NCBI GenBank assembly: GCA_004352715.1
Contig: SCFE01000013.1
Span: 2,720,293 to 2,784,292 of the forward strand
Direction: 5' to 3'
Length of the DNA stretch: 64,000 nucleotides
Source of the DNA: Hofstenia miamia
Taxonomy: Eukaryota > Xenacoelomorpha > Acoela
Below, in pieces: positions 1-12,508 of this stretch. The position numbers and the translations under genes were made by a program. The notes under the pieces were generated by a model that did no database searches, was not told the DNA's origin, and worked only from the letters and a program-made list of their open reading frames with translations. How positions within the stretch are numbered: the first letter of the stretch is position 1; each line of letters begins with the position of its first letter.

Positions 1-20
1 TATATATATATATATATATA
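1..20. repeat. (TA)n microsatellite
   Basis: Pure TA dinucleotides at the window edge; a second TA/GA simple run lies at about 149-175. Confidence 0.9.
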
Positions 21-196
21 TTAGTTTGTAGTTTTTAGTCTTTTTTCAGCAATAAAATTTGCTTTTGCTCTTATTATTATGTTTTATTAAACCTACAAAA
101 AAATTTTTCCACCCGAGCTCAATCAGTTTTGATTTCAAAAAAAAAAATATATATATATAGAGAGAGAGAGAGATAAGAATATACATATATAGATAA

Positions 197-1345
197 GAAT
201 AGAAAGAATAGAATTTATTATAAATCTAAAAAGAAAACTCTTAGATAAATTGGAACTAAAAAGTTACACTCATTAAACAGCAGTTGATTTGGAAATGCTC
301 TTTTAAACGATTCGGTCATTATCTTAGGTAGATAATAGACAGATTTGTCAATATTTCACGTCAGCTGTTCAGTTCTCTCTTGGATGGTAACAAGTCTAAA
401 AGAAGATGATTTCTTCACTTACATAAAATAGAATATAATAGAAAGAATAGAATTTATTATAAATCTAAGAACAAAATGCTTAGATAAATGGGAACTAAAA
501 AGTTACACTTGTTAAACAGCAGTTGATTTGAGAATGCTCTTTTAAATGAATCTCTCCATATCTTAGATAGATAATAGACAGATTTTTTAATATTTTCACA
601 TTGGCTGTTCAGTTCTCTCTTGGATGGTAACAAGTCTAAAAGAAGATGATTTCTTCACTTACATAAAATAGAATATAATAGAAAGAATAGAATTTATTAT
701 AAATCTAAGAACAAAATGCTTAGATAAATGGGAACTAAAAAGTTACACTTGTTAAACAGCAGTTGATTTGAGAATGCTCTTTTAAATGAATCTCTCCATA
801 TCTTAGATAGATAATAGACAGATTTTTTAATATTTTCACATTGGCTGTTCAGTTCTCTCTTGGATGGTAACAAGTCTAAAAGAAGATGATTTCTTCACTT
901 ACATAAAATAGAATATAATAGAAAGAATAGAATTTATTATAAATCTAAGAACAAAATGCTTAGATAAATGGGAACTAAAAAGTTACACTTGTTAAACAGC
1001 AGTTGATTTGAGAATGCTCTTTTAAATGAATCTCTCCATATCTTAGATAGATAATAGACAGATTTTTTAATATTTTCACATTGGCTGTTCAGTTCTCTCT
1101 TGGATGGTAACAAGTCGAAAAGAAGATGATTTCTTCACTTACATAAAATAGAATATAATAGAAAGAATAGAATTTAATATAAATCTAAGAACAAAATGCT
1201 TAGATAAATGGGAACTAAAAAGTGACATGGTCTTTTAAACAATTCTGTTCTTATCTTAGGTATATAATAGATAGATTTTTTGGTCCTTGCATGTAGCTGT
1301 TTGGCTCTCTCTTGGGTGGCAACAAGTCTAAAAGAAGATGATTGA
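197..1345 (-). repeat. 240-bp tandem array formed from the LINE 3' end
   Basis: Five copies of a 240-bp unit. Copies beginning near 421, 661 and 901 are almost identical (one visible change near 1116), while the outer copies (about 200-436 and 1157-1345) are diverged and the last has a small deletion. On the minus strand each unit holds the end of a LINE ORF (VYYLSKIW, LLFNKCNF, stop) followed by the 3' terminus AATAAATTCTATTC. The array is therefore a tandem amplification of the retrotransposon tail, not an unrelated satellite. Confidence 0.85.
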
Positions 1346-4300
1346 CACTAGAGTTTATTAATCTGAAGACACTTTGGTCAGATTCTGCAACTATCTCCTC
1401 CAGGCAGTCAATTTTTCTAATATTCATTCTTTCAGCTTGTTTGAAAATCTCACCATGCCTTTGCATTCATCATTGTTGAAATTCCCATACACAGGTATGC
1501 AGTATCTTACTTTACTCATTATCATTGAATCAAAAAGCAATTTAAGAACATAAACACTGAGATTTTAGTGCTTGAGTTCATTAATCAGGTATATGTGCTT
1601 TGAACACATGCTAATCAGCATGATAATTTTATTGTGAGGACGATGGTTGTTTTAGAAAGTAACACCAAGTATATTCGAGGTGCAAACTTGTACAATGCTG
1701 GAGATTTCAACAGGAGGGTTTTTAATAGAAAAGAAACTGCAAACCATTTTTTTGTCTTGAGATATTGAGAAGCATCTTGTTATCTGTACACCATTTCTGA
1801 ATATTGGAAATTTCCATTTGAGAAAGGTAATTTTTGTTTTTGAAGGCAGACAGAGTTAATGTTGCATCATCTGCATATTTAAAAATATTGTTGCAGGGAT
1901 AAATGGTCTGTAAGTCATCAACACAGTTCCTTAAAGTATGCCATGATTAACTTCTGCATAAGGGGTAATATCCTGCATTGCTGGTAATATCACGGAGTTG
2001 TCCACAAGCCAATTATAGACAAAATAAAGGAGATCAAGACTGTGAATCTTGTCAAAATGGAGACGGTGATTGATTAAGTCATAAGCTTTGCAAAAGTCAA
2101 TTTGGAAAGTGTGCATAAATTGACAGTCAGTTTTGTCTAAATTTCTGATAATTTTTTACTGCATTCTCAGCAAGGCAGTTTCTGTAGAGCTGTTCTTTCT
2201 GAAAGCAAATTGATTCAAATTATATTTTCTTTCAACTGAAGTGCCAAAAAAATGTCTCACAATCAAGCTCTCAAAAACACTAGCAATTACCAGGGTGATG
2301 AAAATCAGAAACTTCCTTTTGGTCTTGAAATTTTGTTAGTCATTTAAAATCAGCAAATTTGAGAAGCAAAGGCACCTCTCTTTTCTTCAGGGAAGCATTC
2401 AGAATATCAGTAATGATAGGACTAAGTTCTGGAGCAAATTTTTTGAGCAGGACTGGTAGATGTCTTTCTTAATGTACTCGAGGCTTTATAAATCTCCAGA
2501 ACACTAAAAGTATCAAAATCATGATGAGGAGGTTTGAGTTCAGGCTTCACATAAATCTAATCTGTATTCATTTTTATAAAATGTTGATGAAGGCCTTTAG
2601 CCAAAAATAAAGTTTCTCTTATGATTGTATTGATGAAAACTTTTAATTTTATTCTACCAGAATTTTGATCCCTTGCAATTCTCATTCAGCATTTAGCCTT
2701 TTGCTTTTCAATCATCAGCCCTATCTCTCTTGACAACGTTGATGCCTTGCAAAGACGTCTTCTTTGGAGATAATATGACTGCTTTCTCAGCATATTCTTG
2801 ATGAGAGGGGAAACAATAAGGATTCTCTATCTGAAACTTGGTTATTTACGTCATCTATTGTGCAATATTGGGTTCAATTACAATCACTTAAGGCATACCT
2901 GAGGGCTTCTTTATGGAACATTCTGCAGTCACGGATGTACTTATATGATTGTACAGGTTTTGATTGGGGCTCACTGGGGCTGTGGATTAAAATGATGTGA
3001 TGATTGCTGGAAACAAGTGAATCCATAGAATTAGATTTGAAGTACATTGGTTTATCATCAATGCACACATCTAGAATTTTACCACTTCTAGTAGGTTGTC
3101 TAATAATATTCTTAACGTGCAAGTCATTACACCAATCACAAATGTTGAGTCCATTCTTATCACCAGCCAAGACAACCATGCTGGGTTTACCAATAATGTT
3201 GCTACAATAATAGAGAACAGGTCTGGAAATCAAGTCAATGAGGTCTTGCTCTTGGTATTCAGGGATAGAGGATGATAAAATTTTACTATGATGTATGGAA
3301 AGCGCATGGTATTACACAGAAACAGTTGATATTCCATTTTCGAAACAACAGTTGACCTTTCTAGCAATGTAAATTTGAAGCCATTTTTGAAGAATATCAT
3401 GATTCCACCGCCATTCTTGAAGAATCAATCGCACTGAAAAACTGAAGAGCCATTTATGGTGAAGCGATCAGTGTCATGTGAGTCATTCAGCCAAGTTTCA
3501 TTCAAAATGATGACCAAAGGATCCCACATGTATACTTTTGCTCTAAAGTAGTTGATGGTATTAGCTTAGCAATCAATCTACAATTAAGAATGAAAAATGA
3601 CAGAATATTTACATCATCTAGTCAGAACTTTATTTCAGCATTGTTATGAAACAGTTTGAGACTCTCACTTTCAGTTCCTTGCTGTCCATTCTGTTCTTAA
3701 TCATATCCCTGCGTTTCATTAGTAAACAATTTTTAATTACTAGCTCATCCGGGGTGAGTGACTTTGAAACAAAGACAGCTTTTTCATAATTTTATGAGCA
3801 TGCAACCCTTTACAAGAATTTGTCTAACCGTCCAAGCATTGTCATTTTTTATAATCATACTTCCTTATTCGGAAAATTTTTTTGATTACCACATCACCTT
3901 TTCCCAAGTAAGAGCAAATTGCAGTCACTTCATTCTTTTCTGCATCCAGTCGATCAGCCACTATGGACTTTATTTCAGCAATTTCATCAATCTTGATTTC
4001 CATGTTTCCCAAATGAAATCTTACTTGTGCTTGGAATCTCCTTGCTAGCAGTAGTCACAGTTTTACTACAGTTATGACTCACCTCTTGTATCACTGTTTC
4101 AACAATTATGCTCACCAGATCAATAGTAACACTAGTGTGATGCTAACAAATTCAGACTTTCCTTGGGAGATTGATTACTTTAATGAATCCAGGCCGCTTT
4201 CAAGTTTTTTAATTGAACAACTAATTTCTTTTGTAAGTAAATAACACATGTTTTTGCCACCAACGTCAACAAAATTCGAACACAGAGTAAGAAAGTGCTT

Positions 4301-4495
4301 ACTATAACTATGGAGAACGTCTATGCAAGAGTTCCAAAATCCTGTGCAGTTTTTGGTGAGATGTAGTGACTTTTTGCACATTAAACATTCAAAAAATTTA
4401 AAATCATTAGTTGATTTATCACAGGCATTGCATGTAATATTTGTAATATCTGATTAAACACTCATAAATAACCGACCATGCTTGCTGCGGAAATA

Positions 4496-4497
<2 letters not shown>

Positions 4498-4531
<34 letters not shown>
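4498..4531. repeat. (AT)n microsatellite
   Basis: Uninterrupted alternating A/T, immediately upstream (minus strand) of the first LINE. The stretch from here to about 5300 is A+T-rich with no supportable gene. Confidence 0.9.
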
Positions 4532-4535
<4 letters not shown>

Positions 4536-5520
4536 CCCACTACGGATTTCTTGATGGATGATAGAAGTCGATACTGGAAGCACACTTTAAGATGAAGGAC
4601 TTCTTGGGAAGCAGGATAAATTATGTATCAGTTGATCAATTATTGATTTTCTGCTGATTAGACACATGAATATGAGCACAATTTGAAAAGCCATCAGGAG
4701 ATTAAAATGAACTTCAGCCTTACTCACCATCTTGGAACTTTTTTGTTCTTGTTCTGTTAATAGTAATAGCCTTTAACATCAAGCGAATATAATTAATATT
4801 AGTGCTTTTTATAACTCTTTAACTATTGTAATCCTGGTAAGCATTATAGTGGCTAAGCCCTTAGATTAGCAGTCATTCAAAAATTGGTTTTTTTCTTCAA
4901 AAATAGAAATAAAATTTATCATAAGCAATTTTAAATAACTTAGAGCACCAAGTTTGGAATTTGGAATCCTTTAAACAATTTTGGAGGTCCATAGTTACAC
5001 AGGTACAAAGTAATTAGCAAAAGTATCTAGTATACACCAAAATGGTTACTGAACATTTAACATAAAATTGGGAGGTGTGTAGTAGCCCCCAAATTTACAG
5101 TGAACGCTGCAAGTATAATTGATAAATTTATAGAGCATGGGAAGCAAAATATTTTCCCTAACGTGCATTTAGTGATAATCATCGTATTATCTTTGGTAAA
5201 TTTAGTTTGTATTTATATTCATCAGTTTTGTTTAAGCTTGGTTCCGTTTATTCTATATAAATTGATTCCATGATGCTTTGTTGAAAATTATCAATTGCCT
5301 GGATAAAATTTTATATGTAAATTTCATATCACAGTTCTTTAGGTGATCGGAGATGGTCTATTGATTTTTGTGTTCTTTAATTCTTGATTGTGAATTTCTT
5401 GATGTCTTTCCAAAGTAATGTGCACCACAGTTGCAAGTAATTTCATATACTACTTTGGAAAGGAATCTTGGTTTCTGTCTTTAGTCCAAGGACGTCTTAA
5501 GTAAACATGACTGCTCACAA

Positions 5521-5547
5521 TGCCTTCAAAGAAATTCATTGAAGGCA
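5521..5547. repeat. Subterminal palindrome of the P-like element
   Basis: TGCCTTCA and TGAAGGCA flank an 11-base spacer just inside the left TIR. TGCCTTCA also occurs just inside the right end at 6453-6460. P elements carry internal subterminal inverted repeats, so this may be the equivalent; that role is inferred. Confidence 0.5.
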
Positions 5548-5848
5548 TACTCTATTTTTACACATTTTACCACTTAAAGCAATGCTTTAAATTATCATTA
5601 CAATACAATCACATTACCTATATTTAACAACTTTTTTTAGCACTTTCAGGTAATGTTTGATCCGATTTTAAAGTGAGCGCCTTTAAGAGAACATTAAATA
5701 GCACCAATGAAAATTCAGCATATGTCTCAAAGTAAGTACGAAAAAAAAGATTCCATACAGTTTTTAGTTGCAAACATCACTGGGATTTGAAATATCTACT
5801 TTTAGAAAACCTAACAAACAAATGCATGTCAATTAATCACACATTTAT

Positions 5849-6309
5849 TCAAAAAATTTCATAGTAAATTAAAATGTCCAATGAAAGAAATACCTTAACT
5901 ACTATGTTTTCCAAAAATGTTTCAGGAACAACGGTATCAACCAAGTGAAACGCAGCCATTTCATCTGCTTCGGAACTACGTGCTGCTAATACTTTGTCTA
6001 AACCTGTACTATGTCGAGGATCATTAATAGTTTGCATTAATGATGATTTCGAGACATCAAAAATAGAAGGTGGTACAGCAGGCACTTTATAGCGACCACT
6101 TTGCTTTATTGCGACATCAACAGGCCAATGCTTCCTTCAAATAAACACAAATTTTGGTAGTTATAAACGACAATTTGGTAAGCGCGCTATCCATTCTTCA
6201 CGAGCAGTTGGGTCTTTCGGTAGTAAATGATATACATCAATGTATTCAGCTGGATTATTGGCATAATAATTTGAATTGAAATTGTAAACAGAACATTTGT
6301 TAACCATGA
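5849..6309 (-). pseudogene. THAP-domain transposase remnant of the P-like element
   Basis: Minus strand from ATG at 6309: MVNKCSV, then YHLLPKDPTAREEWIARLPN, a break, KHWPVDVAI and VPAVPPSIFDV. This order matches a THAP zinc finger (C2CH). The first Cys and the final His are kept, but the second Cys position is Phe and the third reads Phe (FVFI), and two stop codons fall inside the domain, so DNA binding is lost. The frame then runs to 5849 without recognisable catalytic motifs. THAP domains are the DNA-binding modules of P transposases, which fits the TIRs around it. Confidence 0.7.
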
Positions 6310-7529
6310 CTACTATACACTACTAAGCAGCTAAGCATCAGAGGGACAAACGAACGTAAAACACAGTGCTATGCAAATTATTCACACATTAGGTTAAACG
6401 TTGATTGGATTCAGTGCGCCACCTAGTAATAGATTGGTAATTATAATTGCTATGCCTTCAATAAAAGTAATTGAACACTAATTGAGCAGTCCTGTTTACC
6501 TAAGACGTCCTTGTTTTAGTCCTATCAAGGCCTTCTAGAAGGCCTTGGTCCTATCCTATTAGATGTCTTAGTTTATTGGTTTTAAGTATAAATCCCATTT
6601 TTAAAAATGATGGAGTGATTCATTTCAGATATTTTTGTTATTCAATTGATTGTACGCCTCAATATTCAATATTACAGATATAATTGTATAAATAATCGCT
6701 TTGTTTGTTTTTAGTTTCTTGAGTTTTTAGCAAGTCTTCTCTAGTTTTTCTTTTATAATTATATCGACTATATATGTTGGATATTCATTACGCCTTAATA
6801 TATTTTTGATGTTTATGATTGATTTATGAAGTTCTTCGTAATTTTGATCAATCATGAAATGTCGATGTATCAGACCTTTGATCATGGATTTCTTGTATGC
6901 AAAAGGTACGTTTAAATGGTAGTTAATTACTAAATTTGTATCCGTTTGTTTGTTGTAGCATGATGACATTTATGAAAAAAAATTTAATTTGATGAATATT
7001 TTAGGAATCATCGTATTAATTTCATAAATTAACTCCCTTCTTTAAGAATTTATTAAATTTAGTTCGAGATCTAATATTTAATAATTTGGTGATAATTTAG
7101 ATTAATTATTGTTTCTCAGAATTGATTTTGCCAACTTTTTCATTAAGCAACCCGAAGAAGAAATTCATTTTAAATTTATTGTTTAAATGGAATAATCCGT
7201 TTAAACATTTTCAATTATTATATGCATAAATGCACCAAAAGAATATCCATTAATAATTAAAAATTTCCATTAAAACATTATTAGTCAAAATATTCCTGAA
7301 AGAAAGAATTTTAATATAATTCTTTCAAGAGTATAATTGAAACATTAAATAATTAATTAAAACAGAATCCAAACATCTTCAGAAGTAAAACAATATGGTT
7401 GAATGTTTTACTTTTCTTAAATTTGAGTGGCTCTCTAATATCAAATTTTGTGACCTACTAGCTAAAGATAAATTTCTTGATATTAAATTTGGAAATTAAT
7501 ACAAATCACGAATCAAATCAATAATATGT

Positions 7530-7815
7530 ATAGATGGACGAGGGTGTAATTTTATATAACTGCATTGCACCGCACCCGCAACCACCCGCTGTTTCAAGTA
7601 ATTAAGCCAAAAAATGTCAATCACTGAATTGAGTTTCTATTAATTTAGTTTAATTGAGTGAATGATATCAAATATATTATATTATATACATTTCGTAGTA
7701 TAATTATTATTGTATTAGTTTAGTAATACACGTGTAACAAAATAAAAATGTCCACCTGCCCCGCAACCAGTGTGGCATTTGAAGATCAGTACCCGCACCC
7801 GCGTCCATTTTTGAT
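7530..7815. mobile_element. hAT-like MITE with CGGGTGCGGG-type motifs
   Basis: Imperfect inverted ends: GATGGACGAGGGTG at about 7533 and the reverse complement of CACCCGCGTCCATTT at about 7798-7812. Inside the ends are repeated GC-rich motifs (CCGCACCCGCAACCACCCGC near 7570; GTACCCGCACCCGCG near 7791), which stand out in A+T-rich surroundings. No coding capacity. No clear target duplication was found, so the superfamily call is by style only. Confidence 0.45.
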
Positions 7816-8302
7816 AATATTATTTGAACAAAATCAATAGATAGCTTTAAAAAAGCAATCAATAGAATATCAAATGTAATTCTTTTTGCAAAAATATGTC
7901 GCACAGATTACATTTTTTTTCACTTTCCTATAGAGTGCATTTTTATCAAATTGCTGAGTATCATAAACAAATTACAATTGTACAAAGATGAATAAAAACA
8001 TTGGAAGCAAGCATGATATAGTACTGATTTAAAAATTCAAGAATATAAGGTAATGGCATTCCAAATATCTGATGTCAAGAGTTTGCAAAACTAAATAGGT
8101 TGCAACTCAACATCCTAACGAATTAGTAAAATTAAAATTACAGGTATAAATTATTAATCTTTAAAATGCTGGAATTATTTTTGTAGTATCACTGATCAAG
8201 GCATGAACATGAACACGCTTTCATGAATGTTGCTTCTCATCAATATTTGGTATGATTATTGTAGTTAGGTTTTAGCTTTCTATTTAGCTGTTTTAATATC
8301 GT

Positions 8303-8658
8303 AAGAGATGAACATGGACCTATAACTTAGACCCAACCCGACAACGCAGACCTAAATCCAGCCCCATTTATATTAATACCAATTCGGCCCATTTTACGTT
8401 AATTTTAAGAATCCTACCAAAAAATTTCTTTAATTTTTCAGTTTGTAAGACAAAGCAGGGCATCTTAGAAAATTTTAATAAAATCTTTCATTCAAATTGA
8501 AAAGTATATGATATCAAGGTCAAAATTTAGAATATAAATATTTTTTTCAACACATTACTTAGAAAGTATATGGCATTCACTCAAATTGTAAGTAATTTTT
8601 GAAATGTTGGCTCAAGTTTCCTTATATTTTGGTAAAAGCCGGCCCATGTCCATCTCTG
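8303..8658. mobile_element. hAT-like MITE (CAGAGATGGACATGGGCC ends)
   Basis: The right end read in reverse is CAGAGATGGACATGGGCC and the left end is AAGAGATGAACATGGACC. Flanks AATATCGT (8295-8302) and AATATAAT (8659-8666) match at 6 of 8 bases, compatible with an old 8-bp duplication. Just inside the left end are GACCCAACCCGAC-type motifs. Non-coding. Confidence 0.6.
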
Positions 8659-8659
8659 A

Positions 8660-11600
8660 ATATAATCCTTTTCTTTATAATGATTAGGATATAATGAAAA
8701 ACACAGAGAAAAAATGCAATTAATTGATCAGAAAATATAAATATTTTCAAGTTATTAATTGCGTGAAAAAATTTCAACTATTTATTAAATTTTGGCAATC
8801 ATTAATGGACATCCCTTAGGCGCTGCAGGTACATATATGTACCACCCTAGTGTAGCATCATAGATGCATGTCAAAACTTAATTTTGGTGATAGGGCACTT
8901 GCTACCATCTGGTTAATGCAAATCATTCGTTTTCACTACTAAAGCAGCTTCAGTTTCATTGTGGTCCATTTATAGGGTTCAAATCAACGTGTGATTACCA
9001 ATTGCATACAACCACTTTAAAAAGCATTACATATTTTTGTATAAAACTCCCTGTTTTAGTGTATGATACTATTTATTACATGCCTAACATGTTTTTGAAA
9101 TTGATGGCAGTTTTAGTGGCATGATAGACCATTGAACACGTGAACATTTAGAAAATTAAATGTAATTTTTTAAAAGCCACCTGAACTATTTCATGGTAAT
9201 TGTGGGAAACTTGGAATGGCTGCATTTGTATATCATAGCAAGACAATGAGGTAACTATTATATTTTCTAATGATATTTTCAAATTTTGCAATATGAAAGA
9301 TATATGATAAACATTCATAAAAAATGCATTTCTAAAAAGATATTTGCAAATACCAAATTGACTGAAGTTTAAAAAACAAACATGGCAATTCATGCAGTTA
9401 ATAGATTAGCTGAAGGATCACCGAAAATCTTCATTGCATGAAGTTTAGTTTATTCCAATTCCCGAAAAAAATTGTGTCAATATCTTTCCCTAAAAAATTT
9501 TATGGACAATTTTTTAGACTTGTTTTCGTCTCCATGATGCATTTTTTGTTGAACAATTTGTGTAGCACAGGGGGAATAAAGGTCTTGTGCATTACAATTT
9601 GTATCACAGGTTAAAAAATGGCGAAATTTCGTGATTCATTTTATCTGTATTCCGGAGGCGGATACAGAAAAAATGTTTAGAAGGTGCCCAATGTAGAATA
9701 AAATGCTAATTGCATGAGTGCATAAGTGGGTACTAGGAAGGGCATAAACTATTGAATTTTCAATTTCTAAAATTCATCACTATTCACCATCTTCACCACC
9801 ATCTACTGGCTCCAAAAATGGAAATATCGAATGTGTGCAATTTTTCAATTTTTTTCAAATTTCAAATTAAGCTTTAATAATAGCATGTTGTGTTTTTGGG
9901 AGCTTTTTGCATTATGAACTACAAAATACAGCAATGGCATAAGATTAAGAAAATTACAAATTTTTCACCTAATAGTATGAATGTGTGCTTACTCTCAAAT
10001 TTGATCAATATTGTTAAATATGTTGATAAAATTCAAGAAAATCAACAAATTCAAAAATGTGAAGTGCTTGCTCAAATAAATACATTCTAAAATTAAAAAA
10101 ATTATGGGGACGTTTGATATGTCACACAATTTTGTTTTTAGATTTTTGGAGTAAGGGCATGGTGTGGAATTTGAACCCAAAACATTTGACCAACCCCATT
10201 AAATTTCGTCAAATGGATAAAGTACGGACAATGTGGTGAATAGAAATGGTAGGCAATGAGAAAATTTTATTTAATTATTACTCATGGTATGCTTAATATT
10301 TAACATTGTTTTTTTGTCTATAAATTAATCACTATAGGTTTATGTGCCTTACGATAGCTTTAGGTATGCTCATCTAATTTCATTAGTATTTTTTAAAAGT
10401 TAAATCATTTAAAATTTTATGATAAAATTAAATATACCACAAAAAAGAGTTAATAAATTTCCAAAAGTAAATATATGCATGTCTATAAATTATATTTTAA
10501 GAAAATCCAATAATATTTAATATAAAAAATATGTGAGTTTGTGAAATAAAAAAAACGAAATATTTATTTTCGTGGGGTGACTAGGAACACCACTCAAAGA
10601 ACAGTTTAGCAGAAAGATACGAATGAATGAGTCTGAAGAAGATATTGAAGGGAATCAAATTAATCCTTGTTATGATGAACATAAACAAGAATTATACTTT
10701 GAAGAAAATTCCGATCACTAGTGAAATTTATAAATGAAAATGTGACTTGTGTTGTTTTGGAACTAGTGTGAAGATTTACAATGATAATGAATATCAAGCT
10801 TCATTTCAGTGTTTCTTCAGATAAACAGCGAGAAACTACATCATTTGAATTTTCTGAACAGGAAGATATCAATCCTTTCAGTTTTCATTAGATCTCTATA
10901 TGATTTTATAATTGCATATACCTAGAACTAACTGTCATTATACATTTATTATACACCACTGCATCTTTTCACTCGATAGAGAGTGTGATATATATATATA
11001 TATGTAGTAAAATCACATGTGTTCCTATTTACTTCTAAAATTTAGAAAAATCCTGAATAAATATTCTAATTTTTATAGAAATGTAATCTCAGGATCTTTA
11101 GGACATATTATAGTGTAAAGTTCAATAAAATACCTTATCAAATACTTCATCTTCGAAAAAAACTTAATAAACCCTTCCTATTCACTCCATTTGATGGTAC
11201 TAAGAAATTTTCTTTTGTAATTTTTATTGCACAGTTTTAATGAATGTTTCATATTTTAGAGGGGGCCAGGCCTTTATCTGTATCTGCCCTTGGTGTGATC
11301 ATATAAGAAATTGCATATTTTACTGCCCTCATTTTGAAAAACGCTGACGTCAACAAAAAATATGCTAGCAGTATGCAATATCATTATATGTATTTGATTG
11401 TTGAGAAAGGCTACATGCCAAATTTCAAGGCGACTGGATCATTACTAAGGAAAATAATTAGGGGTGCAATTTTAACCCCCCTCCCCATTTACGACATATG
11501 CAAAAAAAGCCCAATAAAGATAGGGTAAAAATATGATATCACCGCTCTATTATAAGCCTTGGTCAACATTCCTTTGGAAAATTTGAGCTATGCACATCTC

Positions 11601-12160
11601 AATGTCATGCTATGCTCATGATTAAAGTATATTATTGCATTTACTGTATTTATAAAACATGGGTAATCGACTTTGATGTCATTTATTCTTTGGAGGAGGG
11701 AATTCCCATTTTAAGAATAGACGTTTTTGATGATGCATGCAAAAGCTAGGCAAGCAAGTATTTTTAAGTATCCATATTAGTATAAGTAATAAACCATGAA
11801 AACTATAATTATATGTGAAATCATTGAGGATATTTTTTCAGAAAGATGTGTGTAATATTATTATTATAAAAATAAAATAGTCCTGCAGTTCATTTAATAA
11901 AACATTTTCAAGAAAAATTACTAATAATTTCTGTAGTTTTTTCTCCTCTAATCGGTTGTTCTTGAATTTGTTTAAAATTTCTTTATACAAAATAATCGTT
12001 CAGGAGACGCTGTTGAAAATCAAATAGTTCGTATTAAATCAAATATTTCAAATTTCAGGGAAGACAGTCAATATTCATTTCAAGATATCATATACGAATT
12101 TTGTCGATTTACAATTGAAGCCATTTCCCATTTCAATGATAGCAAACTTGATAGTAATTA
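8660..12160. other. A+T-rich stretch without a supportable gene
   Basis: Only short chance ORFs. A GGTACATATATGTACC palindrome lies near 8829-8844 and a short (TA)n run near 10988-11002. At about 10625-10720 (plus) a short acidic reading (NESEEDIEGNQINP) looks like the N-terminus of a piggyBac-type transposase, but nothing follows it. Confidence 0.5.
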
Positions 12161-12161
12161 C

Positions 12162-12453
12162 CAGACTTGTCAACGAGCCGAGCTTCTAATGAGCTGAGCC
12201 GACCCGAGTTTGAGCAGAGTATTTGATATACAACGAGCCCAAAACGAGCCTATTTTAGGCAAAGCAAGTTTATAGTTCTGATTGCTAATTTGATTATAGA
12301 GATTTTTTTTATTTTTTGCAGTCAGTATGCCTTTCCTATAAATTGAGCTGAAGCGAGCCTTATTTAAAGATTTTATGTGGCGAGCTGAGCCGAGCCAACT
12401 TACTCAAAATTTAAATGAGCAAGCTTAGAAATTTTGGATCAGTGACAAGTCTG
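12162..12453. mobile_element. hAT MITE copy A (CAGACTTGTCA ends, GAGCCGAGC motifs)
   Basis: Starts CAGACTTGTCAACGAGCCGA and ends GACAAGTCTG. It carries repeated GAGCCGAGC-like words near both ends and is clearly related to copy B at 14222-14590, from which it lacks an internal block of about 80 bp. Flanking 8-mers do not match well, so the target duplication has decayed or the ends are altered. Confidence 0.7.
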
Positions 12454-12508
12454 CTGCTAACATAACTAGTCAAAGTCTAAATCCTGGAAGTATTCTTTCG
12501 TATATTTA

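Larger units (their letters stand above)
1..4490 (-). mobile_element. Degenerate two-ORF non-LTR retrotransposon (LINE), CR1/L2-like
   Basis: Read on the minus strand, pieces of a LINE appear in the right order. About 4450-4175 is a Cys-rich ORF1-type zinc finger (CxxC pairs, then LHLTKNC). About 3520-2874 is an APE-type endonuclease, with ILNETWL near 3490, GGGIMIFFKN, AGDKNGLN near 3170 and a PTRSGKILDV block near 3110. About 2120-1931 is the reverse transcriptase palm start (DFCKAYDLINH). The 3' end lies in the 240-bp tandem array. Stops and frameshifts are present throughout, so it is dead. The clade call rests on the ORF1 finger plus APE/RT order and is an inference. Confidence 0.75.
5487..6513 (-). 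mobile_element. P-element-superfamily transposon, 1027 bp, degenerate
   Basis: The ends are 31-bp terminal inverted repeats (5487-5517 and 6483-6513, starting CAAGGACGTCTTA) with only two mismatches. They are flanked by 8-bp direct repeats CTTTAGTC (5479-5486) and TTTTAGTC (6514-6521), one mismatch apart. 31-bp TIRs and 8-bp target duplications are the hallmarks of the P family. Inside is a THAP-domain remnant on the minus strand. The element is far shorter than an autonomous P element and is inserted into the Penelope-like fragment. Confidence 0.85.
5300..7010 (-). mobile_element. Penelope-like element fragment (RT tail plus GIY-YIG nuclease), split by a P-like insertion
   Basis: Minus strand. 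At 6969-6727 the reading CYNKQTDTNLVINYH ... KGLIHRHFMI ... IINIKNILRRNEYP matches the end of a Penelope-type reverse transcriptase. At about 6640-6570 there is KPINKLRHLI, and at about 5480-5330 a GIY-YIG nuclease core (VVYEITCNCGAHYFGKTSRN, then RIKEHKN and SDHLKNC). Removing the inserted element 5487-6513 joins the two parts in the expected order. In-frame stops show it is inactive. The family is known to combine RT and GIY-YIG; assignment is from these motifs. Confidence 0.75.

Noticed and set aside
7707-7904. 65-residue ORF (minus)
   Set aside because: Reads through the GC-rich motif array of a MITE; no protein family features.
9148-10180. Several 60-80 residue ORFs
   Set aside because: Low-complexity A+T-rich readings on both strands, overlapping each other, without conserved motifs.
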